From the NCBI RefSeq assembly GCF_020740795.1, contig NC_067282.1, positions 152,072,858-152,136,857 on the forward strand: 64,000 nt of DNA, given 5' to 3'. Below are positions 22,411 to 35,267 of this stretch, piece by piece (the first letter of the stretch is position 1; every line of letters begins with the position of its first letter). The stretch is from Apus apus (Eukaryota; Chordata; Aves; Apodiformes; Apodidae). A program made the translations under genes and the position numbers. The notes beneath the pieces were generated by a model. The model was given only the letters and a program-made list of their open reading frames with translations, was not told the origin of the DNA and ran no database searches.

Positions 22411-25400
22411 GTGAGTGCGGGAACACCTCTCCCCTTCGCCGGGCACGGCACGGCCCGGCACGGCCCGGCCCGGCCGCCAGAGCTGGGGGGGGGGGGTGTT
22501 GGGGGGGTGAGGGCCCGGGGCGTGGGCTGAGGGTGACAGCCAGGGAGGTGTCAGGCTGTGTGGGGAAGGGGGGGGGGGGGGCTTCGGGTGCAGGATCACG
22601 CGTGGGGGGTGGCTTTGAGCACAGCGGGGGCTGCGGAGGCGACCCCCGCGTTGGGGGGGGGGGGATGCTGGCAGGCGGTGACTGGGGGGGTCGGTGTGTG
22701 CTGCTGGTGGGGGGCAGGGGGAGGTCTGTGCTCCGGGCTCGCACGAGAGTGTGTGTGTTTCCATGCAGGCGGTGGAGCTGGCAGAGGGGGAGGGGGAGCA
22801 GTATTGCCCAGAGGGTGGGAGCCCGGCGGGGCTTTCTCACCATCCCTTTCCCCCTCCTGCAGACAAAGCGACAAACCCCCTGAACAAGGACCTGGACTGG
22901 GACGGTATCAATGCTTTCTGTGAGCAGCTCAATAAGGAGCTAGAGGGGTAAGTGCTGCTTCCATTCCCCAGGCTGCTCCTGATCACAGGCCTGGGCTATG
23001 GTTGCTCGCCTGGTAAGGTCCAGTGGGGTTGTCCTGAGAGCTGAATAAGTATGAAGCCCTGCAAGGCAGAGCTGGGTGGGGGGTCCTGGTCCACTCTGAC
23101 AGAAGGTTCCCACAGGGTTTTAGTTCCTTGTCAGTGCCTTAAATTTGCAACAGGCTGTTCAACCCTGGATTCCTACCTAGAATCACAGGTACCAGGCCTT
23201 CCATCCATAACTGGCGAGCTTTTTTTTTTCTTCCCCTTGCTCCTTCCAGTCCTCCACTTGCTACCCGACTTCTTGCCCACAAGATCCAGTCTCCGCAGGA
23301 ATGGGAAGCTATCCAGGCCCTCACGGTAAGGGCATCTGCAGGCTGGTAGAACTAGATGGAGGGTCAGGGTGTGGGGTTGCTCTAGTTGAACTGAAGGAGC
23401 AAAGGAGGCTTTGAACTCCCCCTGAGAAAGCCCTGGAGCACCTGAGCCCTTGGATGGGAGAGGGGCTGAAGGTGGTTCCACAAGAGAGGAGGGGTGATTG
23501 GTAGGAAAGGTCTTGTTCCTAGGACAATCCTAGGCTGTTGCAGTCAATGGGAAGCTTTTTGTTCCCTTCATGTCATTGTACATCCATGCTGTGAAACCCC
23601 AATACTTGTGAACTCTCTAAGCCCCCCTGCCAGGGGCTGTTGTTTCCTCCGAAGAGGAAAATCTTCTTTCTTCTTTTGGGAGGGTGATTTGCCACCTGGG
23701 AGGAAAAGGTGGTGTCCCTCCACATGACTGTGAGGGTGGCCACAGGCTCCACGCCCAGCGAGGAGGGAGCAGGAGGGAGCTGGCTCCTGACCCTGCTGCT
23801 GACCCTGTGCTGGGGCTCACCCGGCCCCTCTCCCCAGGTGCTGGAGTCCTGCATGAAGAGCTGTGGCAAACGCTTCCACGATGAGGTGGGCAAGTTCCGC
23901 TTCCTAAATGAGCTCATCAAAGTGGTGTCACCCAAGGTGGGTCCTGGGGAATCCTGCCAGAGGGGACCAGAGTCTGGTGGCAGGAGGGCGTTTGGGAAGA
24001 GGTGGTACCTGAGCAGAAGGGTCAAACACCCACTGGGATGTGGGAGAAACAGGACAGTGCTAGTAGGAGATTTGGTCCTTGTTCCCTGGTGAGTTTTCCA
24101 GTGGGAAGGCGAGCATCCACTCCTCTGCTCCTGGCTGATTCTTGATGCAGGAGGTGGAGGGCCAGCTAGACATGATGCAACCAGCCCTTGTAAGACTACT
24201 GAGCTCATCTGCGTGCCTGGAGTCACCTTACCTGCATCTCTGTCAGGCCCTGCCAGTGCTGCGTGTGCTCAGGAACCTCCCTCAGCTTTGACATTGTGAC
24301 CGTGTCTCTCCAGAATGCCCCAGCCTGGTTGAGAAACTCTCAGAGGGCAAGCCTAGGCCTGGTCAGTGGTGCTCTTTCAAATCCATCTGGAGCACCAAGT
24401 CATTACCTGCTCCTCTGCTCATGCTGCTGTTCCTGCAGCAGAACAAGCTGCCTGTGCTCTCTTATTTGGTCAAGGCAGTTAACACCAGCAAGGATAGAGT
24501 TAAGGGAACACAGACCAAATATGACTAAGGAAAATCTTTGTCTGCCAGTCACAGCTTTGTGATCAGTGACAATGAATAGCCAGGGACAGTGGCAGCAGCA
24601 CCCTGAAGTTCTCTTGCTAGGCACCCTAGAGCATGTCCTCTGCCTTAAAGTCACTGGCTTCTGATGGCACATGCACTGTTCCTGTCACCAGTGCCCAGCA
24701 GACCCACAGGAGAAGGGTGAAGGATGATGGCACAGCATGGGTAGAGCTGTAACCTTTGGAGATCTCACTGCAGGTTGCTGGTCGTCTGGAACGCGCCTGG
24801 CTCCAAAGGGTGCCAAACGCTTTGTGCTGGAGTCTGCCCCTGAGAGAGGGCTGGGCCTTGCTCCAGGGACCCGTTTGCCCACAGTCCTTCCCTCCCAGCC
24901 CTGCTCTCTGCTCATTTCTGGAGGGTTGCCTTGCTCAGCAGCCTCTGTAAGCCATACCCTTCCCTTCTCAAGGTGACAGAGACTCACCTGGGCCTTCCCA
25001 CCTGTCTTTGCATGTTGCTGAGGGGCTGCTGGTGGAGCATTTCTCCCACCTCCTGTTTGTCCTGTGGTGGAACCCAAGCGCAGCATAGGACATGTTGCAA
25101 GGACCTCGTGAGCTTTCCTGCTTGCTTCCTCTTTCCTCCTTGTGCTGTTGGGAACAGTCTCACTTCTCCTGGGGGAGGGGAGGAGAGGGACAGGCCAGGC
25201 TTGCAACGGCTCAGATCAGCTTCATGCCACCTCTTCTCTCTTTCTCTAGTATCTTGGCAGCCGGACACCAGAAAAAGTCAAGTCCAAGATCCTGGAGCTG
25301 ATGTACAGCTGGACATTAGGGCTGCCTCACGAGGTGAAGATCTCCGAAGCCTACCAAATGCTGAAGAAGCAAGGTGAGAGGCAGTGGTCTGGAAGGGGAA

Positions 25401-28400
25401 GGTGGATGGACAGTTTGCCTTCCCTCTTTTTTTTGTCTGGGCAGAATCCAAAACAGACTCATAGGTTGGAGGGGACATGTGCTTGTTCCCTACAAGAGAT
25501 GGGTCACTGGAAAGGTCTGGGGCTGGAGGGCTGTGAATGCTTTGGCAGTTGATGCTGGGTTTTTTTGAGAGGATGTTTACAAGGAGCGACAGACAGTTTT
25601 TACTGAAAACGCAATCCAGGATCGTGGGTAGCTGGAGTAGATCCAAAACCCCTCAGCCCCAGCTGGGTTTGGTGGTCTTTTAGGGAAGAAATTACTTAGG
25701 TGGCAGTGCCATCTCCCAGTGGCTGAGACCTCCTGATCTCTCTATTGGTCTCTACTGCAGGGATCGTGAAATGTGACCCAAAACTGCCCGATGATGCTCC
25801 GTTTCCACCGCCCCCCCCTCGGCCCAAGAACATCATCTTTGATGATGAAGAGAAATCCAAGGTAAGGGCTCAGCACAGGGAGAGGGACAGCAGGCAACAT
25901 CTTCCCTACTCCAGGAAGATACTTCCCTACCCTAACCCTAACCCTAACCCTAACCCTGTCCTGCCGAGGTGGAGATCCAGAAAGCATCAAGGCCCCTGCA
26001 CCCACATGTTGTGCTTTAGAAAATACATCAGAGGAATGCTGAGGGCCCACTCCAAAATCATGACAAAGGAAATGCCCAGAGATGGGTGATGTGGGTCTCT
26101 TTGACCTGTGGAGTGCTCAGCTGCAGGATGGTGCAAAGGGTGAGGTGCTGACACATTCTGGGAGGGTTGCTGCTGTACAGTCTCCGGGCTTCTGCATTAT
26201 CTGGCCATGAGGATTAAATCCCAGCCCCAAGTGCTGCTCCTGTTATCTCTTCCCCACCCCCAGCCCAGCAATCAGCTTATTGCCCAACTACTTATACCCT
26301 CCTGGACCCATTCTATATTTCCCATCAGAATTGTGTCACCACTTAAAGATACCTCTGCTTTATCAGTGCAAGGTTTTAAGCAAGAATTAGGCTCCTTAGG
26401 GTCTAGTTTTGCAGCTGAGGTGTAATGCCAGTTTGCTGCAGGGGACATACTTTGCCTCCGTGGGTCACAGAGGATTTGTAGTTGGCCTTGTGGGACTGCT
26501 CACTGACCAGGGAAAAGGGAAGAGGCACATGAAGAGGTCCAAGTAGGAGCCTGTTGCAATCCCATGGTAATTCCTGCATAAACCAGGCTTCCTCTCAATG
26601 CTAGTGCTGCTGTGCTCAGGGTATCCATGATGCATGATGGGCTAGGCAGGAGCAGGTTTTGAATGCAAGGGATCTTCAGGGAAAGACCTGTCTTACAAAA
26701 CCAGAACCACAACGGGAAAAGGAAGGCCAGTTGTACTTCTCCTCTCCCTGGTCTCCAGTAGCCCACAGACTCACAGCTGGGCTTTCCAACAGCTGGTGTT
26801 GTCCCCTGCCTTTGCCAGAGGGGCAGAGGATTAACTCCATTTGCTCTAGGGTTGCAGGAGTGACTCTAGCTGCCACCCTGCAGCTTGGGCTCAGAGGTGC
26901 TTTCTCTTTTGCAGATACTGGCTCGTCTCCTGAAAAGTTCCCATCCTGAGGACCTCCGGGCTGCCAACAAGCTTATCAAGGAGATGGTTCAGGAGGTGTG
27001 GCTGGGGAGAAGGGGAGCTGGGGGGTCATGGTCTGGGGTGGCAGTGGTTAGCCCCAGGGAAGCAGTGGCTCTCTGTCCTCATGCAGAGGAACTTCTGCCC
27101 AAATTTTTGTGGCAGCAGCTGCCAACGAGTCCCTTTGTGATTTCTGCCACCCTTTGGCTACTTGGAGGAACGGGTCTGGATGCTTTCTGTGGCCCAAGCC
27201 CTGCTGCACCTCTAGATCTGCAGCAAGGCCTCTCATGTCTGGCAAGTGCTGGCCCAGTGATGATTTGGAGTTTTTCACTGGAGTGGGAGCTGTTTTGAGG
27301 GCAGTGTAGCTATTTCTTAGGCCAGAGAGTTGGTGTCTTAGCTGGCCCAGCCTTCCTCCTCTCCAAGTTGCAGACAAGTGCAAGGATATTCTTCCCCTCC
27401 AGGACCAGAAGCGCATGGAGAAGATCTCCAAGAGGGTTAATGCAATCGAGGAAGTGAACAACAATGTGAAGCTTCTGACAGAGATGGTGACAAACTACAG
27501 CAGGGGCGAGACAACAGAGAGCAATCAGGACCTAATGAAGGTGAGGAAGGGCCATCCCAGCATCCTCCCTGAGTTCAGCAGAGAGGGATGACCCTTAGCC
27601 CCTTAAGTTCCTCCTGCCTGTTGTGCACATCCTGCTGCTCTCCTCAGCACCCTATTCTCCTCCCCCTCAGGAGCTGTACCAGCGCTGCGAGCGCATGAGG
27701 CCCATGCTTTTCCGGCTCGCCAGTGACACCGAAGACAATGATGAAGCTCTGGGTAAGCATGCCTGGCCTTTCTCATCCTGTCCCCTTCTCCCTCCATCTT
27801 CTTCTAGGGAGCCTGTGCTTGAGCTGCCCCTGGCATAGCATCTGTCAGCAGCTGCTGCGCTGTCTGGGGTGGCTGCTTGCTGTAGATTAGTTACGCTTGG
27901 CACTAAGTGGGGGCACATGGCAGCAATCAGCAGTGTCACAGGCTTCCTCCACTTTGCAGCAGAAGTGACACTTGAGTTTGTCCTGCTGAGACTGCCACGG
28001 GGGTGTCAGCGAACCCCGGTGCAGTTTGCAGCAGCAGTTGCAAGAACACTGTCTGCAGTGGGCTGCTGTCAGCCCCGTGGGCCTTGCTTTGAAGGAATAG
28101 ACAAAGTTTGGGGTATAAAAGTCACTCTGTTTCTTCACAGTTCTCAAACCTGTTCCATTTCAGCGGAGATCCTGCAAGCCAATGACAATCTGACACAGGT
28201 GATCAATCTCTACAAGCAGCTTGTACGGGGAGAAGAAATCAACGGGGAGACGGTGGCTGGTCCCCTTCGAGGTGAGGAGACCTGGGGAATGGGACAGGAA
28301 GGTTGAGCACAGGGACCCTATTGTTGGCTTCCTTAAGTGTAAGAAAAGACTGAGAGAAGAGGAAAGGTGAAACCTGCAGGAGATCAGAGTGGGGCTGGTG

Positions 28401-31377
28401 AGATGAGGAAATGTCATGTGGAGGTGACTGATGCATGAAGAGAGGGAGTTGGGAGAGCAGAGGGGTAGTTCCCTCTCCCAGGTGTAAGGAAGGCTGGGAA
28501 CTGGCCTCAGCACACTGGATAAGGATTGGATAAGGTTTCCATCTCTCACCTTGTTCCTTCTTTGCAGGCAGCACCTCTGCACTCCTGGATCTCTCAGGCC
28601 TGGATCTTCCAGCAACAGGCCCTTCCTACCCAGCCTTGCCCACCCTTTCAGGTGGCTCAGCAGTCCCCATGCCTGACCAAGCTGCCTCTGTCTCCTTGCT
28701 GGATGATGAACTCATGTCTTTAGGTAAGAAGGCCAGAGCAAAAAGCTCTTTATTCTTTCTGGACTCTGGACAATCTCCATGGATGGTTCTCCTTGTGACA
28801 GGAGCATGAATGGGTGAGAGCTCTGGGAGAGGTGTATAATGAGAGGTCAAGAGATGTCCACCATTCGGTGTAAGGGAGAAGGAAGGAAAGACCATGCTAT
28901 GCTCCTGAACTTCAGTTCCATGGTATTTTCCTGACTAGTCAGAGAGAGCCTGCAGGGAAGTGCCCTTTGATTTGCTCTCGAAAAACTGACCTGGCATGTA
29001 AATCAAGAGTGATGCAATAGCTGTTCCTAGGTGGGATCACAGGAGTGGATCACTCTTAGCTCCTTGTGTTTACTCCTTGCAGTTGAAGTCACAAGCTGAC
29101 AATAGACACATGGAACTTCCAGAACTATTCACATGGAAGTCTTGTGAAGTGCCAGTCCTAGAAGGCTCTAGAGTCCTGCTTATTCCAGGAAAGTGTCTCT
29201 TTCCCAAGATAGGTGGGTCTGAGTGCAAGAGCATGAAGTAGACAATGTGATCACTTGGGCTTGTCAGTCCAGTAGTATTCACTTCTGTGCCAATTGCAGT
29301 GAGAACTAGATTGTAAGTGAGGATCTCTGGGCAGAATAAACACTATCACCCTCCCAGCTCTGCCCCAGGCAAAGATAGGGGCCAAAGATGGAGACCACAC
29401 TGGTGGTTCTGCTGCTGCTTCTGTCTCTTACTCAGGCCCTTTTTAATGCCTTTGCCCCCTTGGTAGCTAAGCTTCGTGTTTGCTTTTACCCCCAACCAGG
29501 CCTGAATGACCCAGCACCACATCCTGCCCAGGCTGGTGACAGCAGTGGCTGGAACAGCTTCCAGGTAATGTGCTGGGAGCCAGGGCAGAAGGTGGGGAGG
29601 GTGGAAATGGGGTAGGCAGGGTCATCTGGTGGCTGGTGCTGATACGTAGCCCTTCTTGGGGGGCTCTCCTGTGCACTCTTTTTACAGTCCTCAGACAGCA
29701 ATGAGCTCAGTATCACCGCTGTCACGGCAACACCACCGGTCAAAGCAGATGCTGGTGCATCCGCCCCCAAACCTCCCACCAGTGGCCTGGATGACCTGGA
29801 CCTCCTGGGCAAGACTCTGCTGCAACAGTCTTTGCCTCCAGAGTCTCAACAAATGCGATGGTAAGCAGGTGTAGTGCAATCTCACATTTCTCCCCATCCT
29901 TTCCATTTCTGGGGTGCTGGACACAGACATTTCAATGCCTTGCTCAACTCCTTGCCCCCTCTCTTGCTCTTTTCCTACAGGGAGAAGCAGCAGCCACCCC
30001 CCCCGGCTCACCCTGAGGGATCTCCAGAACAGGAGCAGCTCTGTGGGCACCACAGCCCACAATCCTGGTGCTCTGCCGGTGCTCCAGAGTGTTTCCCCTA
30101 ACCCCACACTGCCCCTGACCTCAGAGCCACCTGCCCCTACTACGCTTCCAAAAGCTGCCACCTCACCAGTAGGAAGTACTGCAGTCCCACCACGGCCTCC
30201 TGCCACCACGCTGCCCCAGGAGCTCTCCCTGGCCAACATCACTGTGCCTCTGGAGTCAATCAAACCCAGTGAGATTGGGCAAAAGAGGGGGGCAAGTCTT
30301 GGGGGGTGGACAGATTGGAAGGGAGTCCAGCAAATCAGGGAAGAAGCAACTGGACAGGGTATGAAGAAGGTGGAATAAACCACGTGCGCATGGAAGGGAA
30401 GAACATGAGGAAACTTCTGGCTTGTTGGATTTCATGGAGGTTGAGGAGGGGTGGTATCTGTCACCTGTATAGTGTTTGGGTGATGGGGAAAGGTTGCTGC
30501 AGGGCTAGTTCCCTCCTGGCTGAGTGCTTCCTGTCCCTGCTTTTCCTACAGGTAGCATCCTTCCTGTGACAGTGTATGATCAGCACGGCTTCCGTGTCCT
30601 CTTCCACTTTGCTAAGGATGCCCTGCCCGAGAGGCCCGATGTGCTGGTGGTGGTGATTTCTATGCTCAGCACAGCCCCACAGCCCATCCACAACATTGTC
30701 TTTCAGTCTGCCGTCCCCAAGGTAAGGTGGCTGCAGGGGCTGAGATCCCCAGGCTGGGCTGAAGTGGCCCTCTCCCTTTGCAGGAAAGGCTGGGGGGGAG
30801 GGGGGTGTGCAGAGAGAGCTCTGCAGGGCTGCAAGTGAGGTGTGTTGCCTTCAAATTAGCAGGAACCAGCACAATGGTTTTTTGTTTGACTAAAGAGTGG
30901 AAGCTCCCCAAATACAGGGAGCAAGGCCTCTGGCTGCCAAGTCCTGCTCAGGAATGTAGGGTGCTCTTCTCTCTCCCGAGGTGATGAAGGTGAAGCTACA
31001 GCCTCCCTCAGGCACGGAGCTGCCAGCATTCAACCCCATTGTCCACCCCAGTGCCATCACACAAGTCCTGCTGCTCGCTAACCCACAGAAGGTAATAGCA
31101 CCATCCCTGAGGTGTGAGCAGGCTGGTCTTGCTACCTGGGCAAGGCCCAGTTCCCCTGTCCCCATTTCCTCTGCTCTGCAACTTCCTGCAGACCTGAATG
31201 ATTTGTGCTTCATGACTTTCTTCCTCCCCCACTTCTGACTGCTTATCCTTTCTCCCTTGTCTCCAGGAGAAAGTGAGGCTACGATACAAGCTGACATTCA
31301 CCATGGGAGAGCAAACCTACAATGAAATGGGGGATGTGGACCAGTTCCCTCCACCAGAGTCCTGGGGAAACCTCTAG
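22380..31377 (+). CDS. GGA1: GGA1 Arf-dependent clathrin adaptor, 17 coding exons, with a frameshift
   Basis: Exons: 22380-22410, 22863-22947, 23250-23325, 23838-23936, 25250-25373, 25761-25861, 26915-26995, 27403-27540, 27671-27752, 28164-28271, 28568-28723, 29500-29564, 29688-29860, 29981-30268, 30552-30721, 30981-31091, 31267-31377. Monomeric adaptor sorting DxxLL cargo, such as mannose 6-phosphate receptors, at the trans-Golgi network. Domains by residue: VHS about 10-150 (EWEAIQALTVLESCMKSCGKRFHDEVGKF); GAT about 173-308 (ARLLKSSHPEDLRAANKLIKEMVQ, IEEVNNNVKLLTEM); hinge about 309-535, with the autoinhibitory acidic-dileucine-like DDELM and a WNSF motif; GAE ear about 536-665. All phases agree except in exon 14. 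There a C8 run at 29997-30004 adds one base, so the frame shifts after WEKQQP and stops at 30101, while the conserved frame resumes at RLTLRDLQN. Total coding length is 1,999 bases, one more than 666 codons; the human protein has 639 residues. Exon 16 uses an unusual acceptor ending GAG. Synteny and the near-identical VHS, GAT and ear favour GGA1 over GGA2 or GGA3. Confidence 0.95.
25925..25957. repeat. Interstitial telomere-like (CCCTAA)n array
   Basis: Four perfect CCCTAA units at 25930-25953, flanked by CCCTA and CCCT partial units. The array lies in GGA1 intron 6, 64 bases after the exon 6 donor. Confidence 0.95.
29997..30004 (+). other. GGA1: C8 homopolymer carrying the GGA1 frameshift
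   Basis: Seven C would keep QQPPP-RLTLRDL in frame; eight are present. Exon 14 is 288 bases, one more than its flanking phases allow. Confidence 0.9.
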
Positions 31378-33085
31378 GGCAGATGTTGCAGACACTACAG
31401 TGCAGTGTCCTTGGGAAGCCGGCCCTGTGGGGCTGGAGCAGCCCGAGGAGATGGGGAGGGTGGGTGGGTGGCTGCTGCTCACGCTCTATTCCACAGATGG
31501 CTGGGTGAGGGCCAGAGGGAGTGTGCCTCAAGGAGTAGAGCAGAGATGCCAGGTTATGTTCATCCCACAAGACTAGGAGTGGAGTGGAAAGCTTTGTGTG
31601 GGTGAACAGTTGCCTTCCCTGCTCTTCCAAAGGCATCGCTCCCTCCCCAGTCTGCCCAGCTCCTCTTCTAGCCCTGCTTTCCCTCCAGGTACAGTGAGGA
31701 ACAGGGATGGGGAGCTTAACAGCCTCAGCCTAAGGCAAGGCCTAGCAAGGGACAGTCCTTTTCCTTGTCTGTCCCTTCTGTGATTCCCAGCCCTTCAGCT
31801 GCTTCGTGCTCTGTGGTGCTTCCTCTTGTTCCCCTTGCCCCCTCCATGGAGCTGGGCCCCAGTGGGTTCCCTGTCTTGTGGGATCGCACTGGAGCTAGTG
31901 TGGAACAAGGCTGGGCAGAGACTGGGTGTCCCTCCAGCTCCAGGGAGCAGGCAGCTGCCCTTCCTTGGGGAGGTCAGGAGGGAGTGATCTTCCTGTATCC
32001 CCTCCTTCCAGCTGCTTACAGAGCTGTTGGTGAAGCATGGGAGCCCGGGGGCTGGGAAGGGTTTGCACAGTGCCTTCCCATCCCCTTCAGCTGGAGCTCC
32101 TGGGCAGTGACACTCCCCCCACCACCACCCCTCTGCTTCCCATGTGCTACCACATCGAGCTTTGGGGACTGCTGTGGGACTTTGTCCCACAGGGCAGCCA
32201 TGAGGGGGGGAAGTGCTGGGGGCAGTGGGCATGCCGAGTCTGCCTGCAGCCTCCTGCCCAACAGGGAGAGGAAGCAGCACATGGTCTTCTTCCCCCTGGC
32301 CGGGCTGGAGAGCGTGGTGGGGCAGGGGGCTTTCTCAGCTCTTCAGTGTCCTCTCTCTGTGGGGTAGGTGATGGGCTGGGAATCGAGGGGGAGAGTCTGG
32401 AGCCCAGCCCATCACCAGAGGGCACCAGTGAGCTCTGTACGGAAAGCCCAGCACTGGGAGCCCAGCTCTGCACTGTGGGGCTACTGGGAGGGGGGGAACA
32501 GCTGTGCCTTGCACACCTTCGCCCGCAGCTGGGGGAGGCCTGGCTCCCTGCGGTGGGGAGGGGGCTCGCCCCAGCCGCCCGATCACTGTGACACAAGAGC
32601 AGGGATCTGCAGGCAGGGAGGAGACCAGGGGGTGGCACTTGCCAAGCGATCCCCATCCCTAAACTGGTTTTAACAGGGCCTGATCTTAAAAGCCGTGGGC
32701 AAGGTGTGCCCTGCATTGGCTTTCCAGAGGTAGTAGGAGGCTTGTGAGAGATGGAGGAGCATGGGGGTGCCTCGTGCTTTGGGATGGGGACAGCAGGTGT
32801 CTTGGAGGTGGGTGCAGCAAGTGGTAGAGGAGAGGGGGAAGCAAGGTCTTTATGGTAGGGTTCTGCTGTCTTACTTCCCTTTCTGGTCTCTTTTCAGGGT
32901 TTTGTATGGGTTGGGTTTTTTTCTTTGCAGATCTTGTTTGGTTCTTGAACAGACTTGTATATATTTTCAGTGCAAAATTATGTAAATGGAAGAAAACAAA
33001 CAAACAAAAAGATTTAAAACGAAACGCCCGGCGCGGAGATTCTGCTGTATTTATGGGAAATAAAAGAGTTCTTTCCTGATCCTGT
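31378..33085 (+). other. GGA1 3' UTR
   Basis: About 1.7 kb from the stop to the AATAAA at 33059. The last 200 bases turn A/T-rich (tgtatatattttcag, aaattatgtaaatgg), as is common near 3' ends. Longer open frames here have no family resemblance. Confidence 0.75.
33059..33064 (+). terminator. GGA1 poly(A) signal (AATAAA)
   Basis: Canonical hexamer followed by a T/G-rich stretch (gagttctttcctgatcctgtcc). It is the first canonical signal I saw after the GGA1 stop. Confidence 0.8.
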
Positions 33086-33430
33086 CCATCTGGCTTTTGA
33101 CTCAAGAAATGCATTTTCCCCTGACTGCAGAGGAACTGACTGCACCTTGCAAGCCGCTGTCTCCAGCTCAAATCTTATCCCTGCAATCTTGTAAGTGACC
33201 CAGGGCCTTGCCATGGTTATTTCCTCAGTCCCATGAATAGGGAGAGGGGCTGGTGGAAGTCCCCCAGCTGCTCTCAATTCCTGTTTGAGAGCAAAGTCAT
33301 TTCTAGGCTGTAAGCTGGGTGTTTCTTGCTTCCCTCCCTGGGGAGAGGTGGTGGACAGGGGTTGGTGTCCTACAGCCCATGGGGAGCAGGGCTTGATCTC
33401 ACTCCCATGCCCCACATGGCTGCAGCTTCA

Positions 33431-33553
33431 AAGGCCAGGTTGAATGGGGCATGGAGCAACCTAATCTGACGGAAGGTGCCCCAGTCATTGTTAGGGGGGC
33501 TTGGAATTAGGTGATCTTTAAGGTCCCTTCCAACCCAAACCATTCTATGATTC
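33431..33553 (+). mobile_element. CR1 LINE 3' terminal fragment
   Basis: Reads aaggccaggttgaatgggg, then gagcaacctaatctgacgg and ttaaggtcccttccaac, and ends ccattctatgattca. This is the typical 3' end of a 5'-truncated bird CR1, here on the plus strand between GGA1 and SH3BP1. Confidence 0.92.
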
Positions 33554-35267
33554 ACCACTGCCTATAGTGACATTTCCTCCTCTTTGCCAGAGCTGTTTCT
33601 AAAAGCAGCTCCCTGGGGCAGTTTTGTTGCAGGGAGCAGCCCCAGGCTGGCAGCAGGTCTGACATTGCATGGGAGAGAAGAGGCCACAGCTTGGCAACCA
33701 CCTGATGCAGCCAGTAAGAGTCTGTGGGGGTTTTTCTGTGCCTTTCAATAGGTGCTTGAATCCCTTGCCTGCTTTCAGCCACCACATTGCCCATTAGGAG
33801 CACCCCCAGGACTCGTGGCTGGGGGATCAGACGTGCTTGGCCACAGGTTTAGAGCAACCTGGTATTCAGGCAGGGAGAACAGTGCTCACTTGCTCAGTCC
33901 CTGCTTGAAAAGAGAAGTTCAGCACTGTTTTGCTGCACGCTCCTGGAGCAGAGCTCAGCAACCTCCAAATTACTGCTCCTCAAGCTTCAGGGCACAGGTA
34001 GCATGGCCCTTCTGCCTTTCTCCTTTGCTGCTTGTCTCATCTGCCCCCAAAGTGACCGCTTCCCTTCTGGGCTCGGGTGTTAGTTCCTTTGCCAGCCACA
34101 TTACCCAGCCACCAGCAACCTCCGCTTGAAGGAGGAAAGTCCCAGCTGCAGGTAGCCAGAATTAAGGGCGAGGTTTGCAGCTTGTAAAGCCAGGAGCAAA
34201 GGCGGTGGTGCTGTGAGGGGGGATGTTTTTAGACCCAAAACACCAAAAAAATAGTAATAAAACGCTGAGCCTTGGTGCAGCTCTGCAGCGAACAAGCAGC
34301 ACCCAAGCCTGGGAACCGTGAGGCTGTGGTTCCCGTGTGACTGTGCTGCCCTGCTCGGAGGAGCCCTGCCAGCAGCAGGGAGCGGGGAGGAAGGGGCCTC
34401 CCCAGGGCGTGAGGCAACAGCTCTTGGCCACAGCTTTGTGGTGGCTCCGGAGAGCCTTGGCAACAACGGCAGGGAGGGAAAGTGGGACACAAGAATGGTT
34501 GCAGGGGTGGCTTTGCTGCTCGCCCTCCTGCTTTTGTCCCAGTGAGGGGGATGTATTCTGAGGGGGAAGAGGCTGGAGATGCAGCTGTGAGCATGGAGGG
34601 TGTTGGCAGAATTCAGGTGACCAAGTAGGGCAGCGTGTACATCAGGCACCCCTGATGAGTCGCCCAGCCAGCTGGCATGGCCATGGGCTGCCCCAAAGCA
34701 CAGCTGGTGTGGGCAAGGCAAAGGGGAAAAAAACCACCAGGGCTGAGACAGAGAGTAAGAAATAAGAGAGTAAGAAGCTGAGCGTGGGCCCGTCGCTGGG
34801 GCTCGGCAGCAGCGTGTGCTTGTCCTGCCTTGTTACGTGTTTGCTGTAATAATATTTCCCCTTTAAGGCTGGACTGAAGTTATTTATACTTGTGGGTTGG
34901 TGACAGGAACACAGCGCGGAGCAGGAGCCCTGAACTGCTCTTACCTGATCTGCAGCAGAGAAGCGGACTGAGGAGGAAGGAAGCTCAGAAGAAGAGAGGG
35001 AGTGAGAGAAGGGAGTCCAAGGGAGGGGAAAGGAAAGCAGGCAGGGCATTCCCAGGGAGGGACAAGGGAGAGGACCTGCCAGAGAAACAGAAAAAGGGGG
35101 AAGGAGGAAGAAGAGTAAGGAAGGAGAGGTTCTTAGGGAAAAGCAAGGGGCAGAGCGACTCTGGGGAGCCGAGGGGCCACCAGCATCTGATGCCAGGTGT
35201 CACTGAGGGGTGCTGAGCAGGCACAGCCAAGCGGAGCAGCTCTTGTGATCTCCTCTCAGCTCTCAAG
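33554..35267 (+). other. GGA1-SH3BP1 intergenic region and SH3BP1 5' end
   Basis: No separate gene was recognised. The purine-rich stretch at 34980-35150 precedes the SH3BP1 start. An acceptor-like tgatctcctctcag ends at 35259, eight bases before the ATG, so the SH3BP1 5' UTR may be spliced. The promoter itself was not located. Confidence 0.45.

Noticed and set aside
21533-22843. 436-codon minus-strand open frame
   Set aside because: It spans the GGA1 CpG island and part of a CR1. It is Pro/Arg/Gly-rich because of the base composition, resembles no family and overlaps the GGA1 first exon.
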